Shown here in pieces: positions 62,508 to 64,000 of a stretch of 64,000 nucleotides of DNA. The stretch covers positions 1-64,000 of the forward strand of contig CAZKEF010000025.1 of NCBI GenBank assembly GCA_964551735.1. Direction: 5' to 3'. The DNA comes from DAOUAT01 sp964551735 (lineage in GTDB: Bacteria > Chloroflexota > Anaerolineae > CG2-30-64-16). Within the stretch, counting starts at the first letter, position 1, and every line of letters begins with the position of its first letter. Under the pieces are notes generated by a model. It did no database searches. It saw nothing but the letters and a program-made list of their open reading frames with translations, and was not told the origin of the DNA. The position numbers and the translations under genes were made by a program.

Positions 62508-62606
62508 AAAATAAATCGCAACAAGGCAAGGACACCGCAATGCTCATAGCGAAATACATTGTCGCTCCGCTGCTTGCAATGATTATGTGTGTTTGGTCAG
62601 GGGTGT

Positions 62607-62612
62607 TATAAT
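62607..62612 (+). promoter_or_regulatory. -10 box (TATAAT) upstream of the second GT4 gene
   Basis: A consensus TATAAT about 29 nt before ATG 62641. No good -35 is seen, so a weak or activated promoter is likely. Confidence 0.4.
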
Positions 62613-62640
62613 TGCGCCTGTGTACGCAACATCGCGATCC

Positions 62641-63792
62641 ATGCATCACATCGGCCTGAACGCGCATCTGCTCTCACTGACCCAGACCTACCGCGGGGCT
62701 GGGATCAATGGGTACATCTACCAACTTCTGCGGCATCTGCCGCAGGTCGAAGGCCGCGGGCTGCGTTACACGGCCTATCTACACGATCCTGCATTCAGCC
62801 CCCCAAACGGTCTGGCTGTCCACCGTTCGCGCTGGGACACGCGCAGTCCCTGGCGCCGGATCCTGTGGGAACAGACGCGCCTGGCGGGTTTGACCCGTCG
62901 CCTGGACCTGCTGCACGGCCTGGCCTTTGCCGCGCCGCTAGGCGCGACCTGCCCGACCGTGATCACGGTGCACGACTTGAGCTTTCTGCGTTTTCCGGCC
63001 GCGTTTCGACCGTTCAACCGGCTGTACCTGAGCCTGGTTACCCGGTGGTCGACACAGCGGGCCGCCCGCGTGATCACTGTGTCCGAAAGCACGCGGCAGG
63101 ATGTAATCGCCCTGTGCGGTGTGCCGGCCGAGCGCGTGGTGGCCGTGCCCAACGGCGTGAGCGAACAATTCGTGCCCGCCGAACCGGCCGCAGTCGCTGA
63201 GTTCCGCGCTCGCGCTGGCCTGCCGGAGCGCTTCATCCTGTTCTTGGGCACACTGGAGCCGCGTAAAAATATCACCGGCCTGCTAGACGCGTATGCGCTG
63301 GCGCGAGAGACAAGCCCTGAACCGCTGCCCAAGCTGTTCATCGCTGGCGGCAAGGGCTGGTACTACGACACCATCTTCGCCCGCGTCGCCGAGCTCGGGC
63401 TGAACGGCGACGTGTCCTTCCCGGGCTTCGTGCCTGGGGAAGAGCTGCCCTGGTGGTATCGCGCCGCCGAAGTGTTCGTCTATCCATCGCAGTTCGAGGG
63501 GTTTGGCCTGCCTGTGCTGGAAGCCATGGCGTGCGGCACGCCTGTCATCACATCCGATGCTTCTTCGCTGCCCGAAGTGGCCGGAGATGCGGCCGTGCTG
63601 GTGCGACCGGAAGACACCAGGAGCCTGGTTGACGCTTTGCTGTGCGTGCTTGCCGACCCACAACAGCGCGCCGCAATGCGCATGGCGGGCCTGCATCAAG
63701 CCGCACGGTTCTCGTGGTCACGCACTGCCACAGAAACGATCGCTGTCTATCGCGCCGCGCTGGAGCTGGTGCCTCAGGGAGATCCGACATGA
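62641..63792 (+). CDS. Group 1 (GT4) glycosyltransferase
   Basis: A 383-residue GT-B enzyme. N-terminal half: IGLNAHLLSL and GAGINGYIYQLL; donor half: FLGTLEPRKNITGLLDAY and YPSQFEGFGLPVLEAMACG with the E-x7-E motif. It has the layout of WcaI/mannosyltransferase-like GT4 enzymes. Its stop overlaps the next start (ATGA), so the sugar-transferase gene is coupled. Confidence 0.92.
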   Translation: MHHIGLNAHLLSLTQTYRGAGINGYIYQLLRHLPQVEGRGLRYTAYLHDPAFSPPNGLAVHRSRWDTRSPWRRILWEQTRLAGLTRRLDLLHGLAFAAPLGATCPTVITVHDLSFLRFPAAFRPFNRLYLSLVTRWSTQRAARVITVSESTRQDVIALCGVPAERVVAVPNGVSEQFVPAEPAAVAEFRARAGLPERFILFLGTLEPRKNITGLLDAYALARETSPEPLPKLFIAGGKGWYYDTIFARVAELGLNGDVSFPGFVPGEELPWWYRAAEVFVYPSQFEGFGLPVLEAMACGTPVITSDASSLPEVAGDAAVLVRPEDTRSLVDALLCVLADPQQRAAMRMAGLHQAARFSWSRTATETIAVYRAALELVPQGDPT

Positions 63793-64000
63793 AACAGGAT
63801 TTCCGAAAATGGATGCCCTGGGTCACCCTGGTGACCGACATCGTGCTGATCAACATCGCTTTCCTGATCGCCTATTGGCTCAGGTACGATCTACAGCTTT
63901 TCCGCTCGGTGGACCCGGCAAACAACGTCCCCTACGCGGTCTATCTGCCGCTGGTAGGCCTGTTGACGATCGTGCTGGTGCTGGCCAACCGCCGCGAGGG
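63789..64000 (+). CDS. Exopolysaccharide sugar transferase, N-terminal part
   Basis: The first 70 residues lie in the window: a short cytosolic head (MKQDFRKWMPWV) and two membrane helices (TDIVLINIAFLIAYWLRYD and YAVYLPLVGLLTIVLVLANR). This is the form of polyprenyl-phosphate sugar-phosphotransferases that start exopolysaccharide synthesis (WbaP/CpsE type); the catalytic domain would be beyond the window. Start ATG 63789 overlaps the previous stop. Confidence 0.7.
   Translation, partial: MKQDFRKWMPWVTLVTDIVLINIAFLIAYWLRYDLQLFRSVDPANNVPYAVYLPLVGLLTIVLVLANRRE

Overview
The window looks like a high-GC chromosome segment from an uncultured Chloroflexota bacterium (Anaerolineae/Caldilineae-like). 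This is inferred from gene content: secreted proteins carrying a YLPLI/YLPYV signature, AfsR/SARP-type and soluble-adenylyl-cyclase-type regulators with TPR tails, SpoVS and a PSP1-domain protein, a split aspartokinase/homoserine dehydrogenase pair, and many short word-like inverted repeats between genes. No rRNA, insertion sequence, prophage or CRISPR array was seen.

Layout. 0-1.5 kb: a truncated tRNA-Ala(CGC), a small membrane protein and a lysophospholipid acyltransferase. 1.6-11.6 kb: a minus-strand arginine cluster (argC-argB-argD-argA-hom-argG-argJ-AKR-argH), read from a consensus promoter at 11.95 kb through a structured leader that ends in an intrinsic terminator. 12-18.5 kb: a GNAT, RNase J (with its own promoter and a terminator-like hairpin in the leader), RNase Y, RecX, a probable unannotated structured RNA, and RecA with an SOS box. 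18.5-30.1 kb: an accessory island of secreted proteins, a SARP/AfsR-like regulator, a giant tandem-cyclase/ATPase/TPR protein and gene remnants. The same SARP-style 11-bp-spaced direct repeat sits before a -10 box at 20.5 and 30.05 kb. 30.2-35.3 kb: a TolB-like lipoprotein and a MacAB-type exporter. 35.5-45.7 kb: Rex, CBS proteins, a B12/radical-SAM enzyme, a four-subunit 2-oxoacid:ferredoxin oxidoreductase, an aminotransferase, a MoeB/ThiF-like enzyme and a GNAT, a plausible amino-acid fermentation module. 45.7-50.8 kb: two small membrane proteins, then a T-box leader controlling aspartokinase, homoserine dehydrogenase and aspartate-semialdehyde dehydrogenase. 50.8-58.8 kb: a HAD-like protein, glycosyltransferase, flippase-like membrane protein, S9 peptidase, HD hydrolase, lipoprotein and MaoC dehydratase. 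58.9-64 kb: DNA polymerase III delta', PSP1 protein, SpoVS, and the start of an exopolysaccharide cluster.

The most unusual signals are: (1) at least a dozen intergenic tracts, each built from its own short word repeated with variation and often followed by its inverted complement, sometimes inside genes (clearest in argH); (2) the paired SARP-like promoters bounding the accessory island; (3) a promoter-to-terminator interval of about 300 nt with many hairpins and no ORF between recA and recX; (4) terminators in the leaders of the arg operon and of RNase J. All functional statements come from reading the sequence and remembered family knowledge; no search was run.
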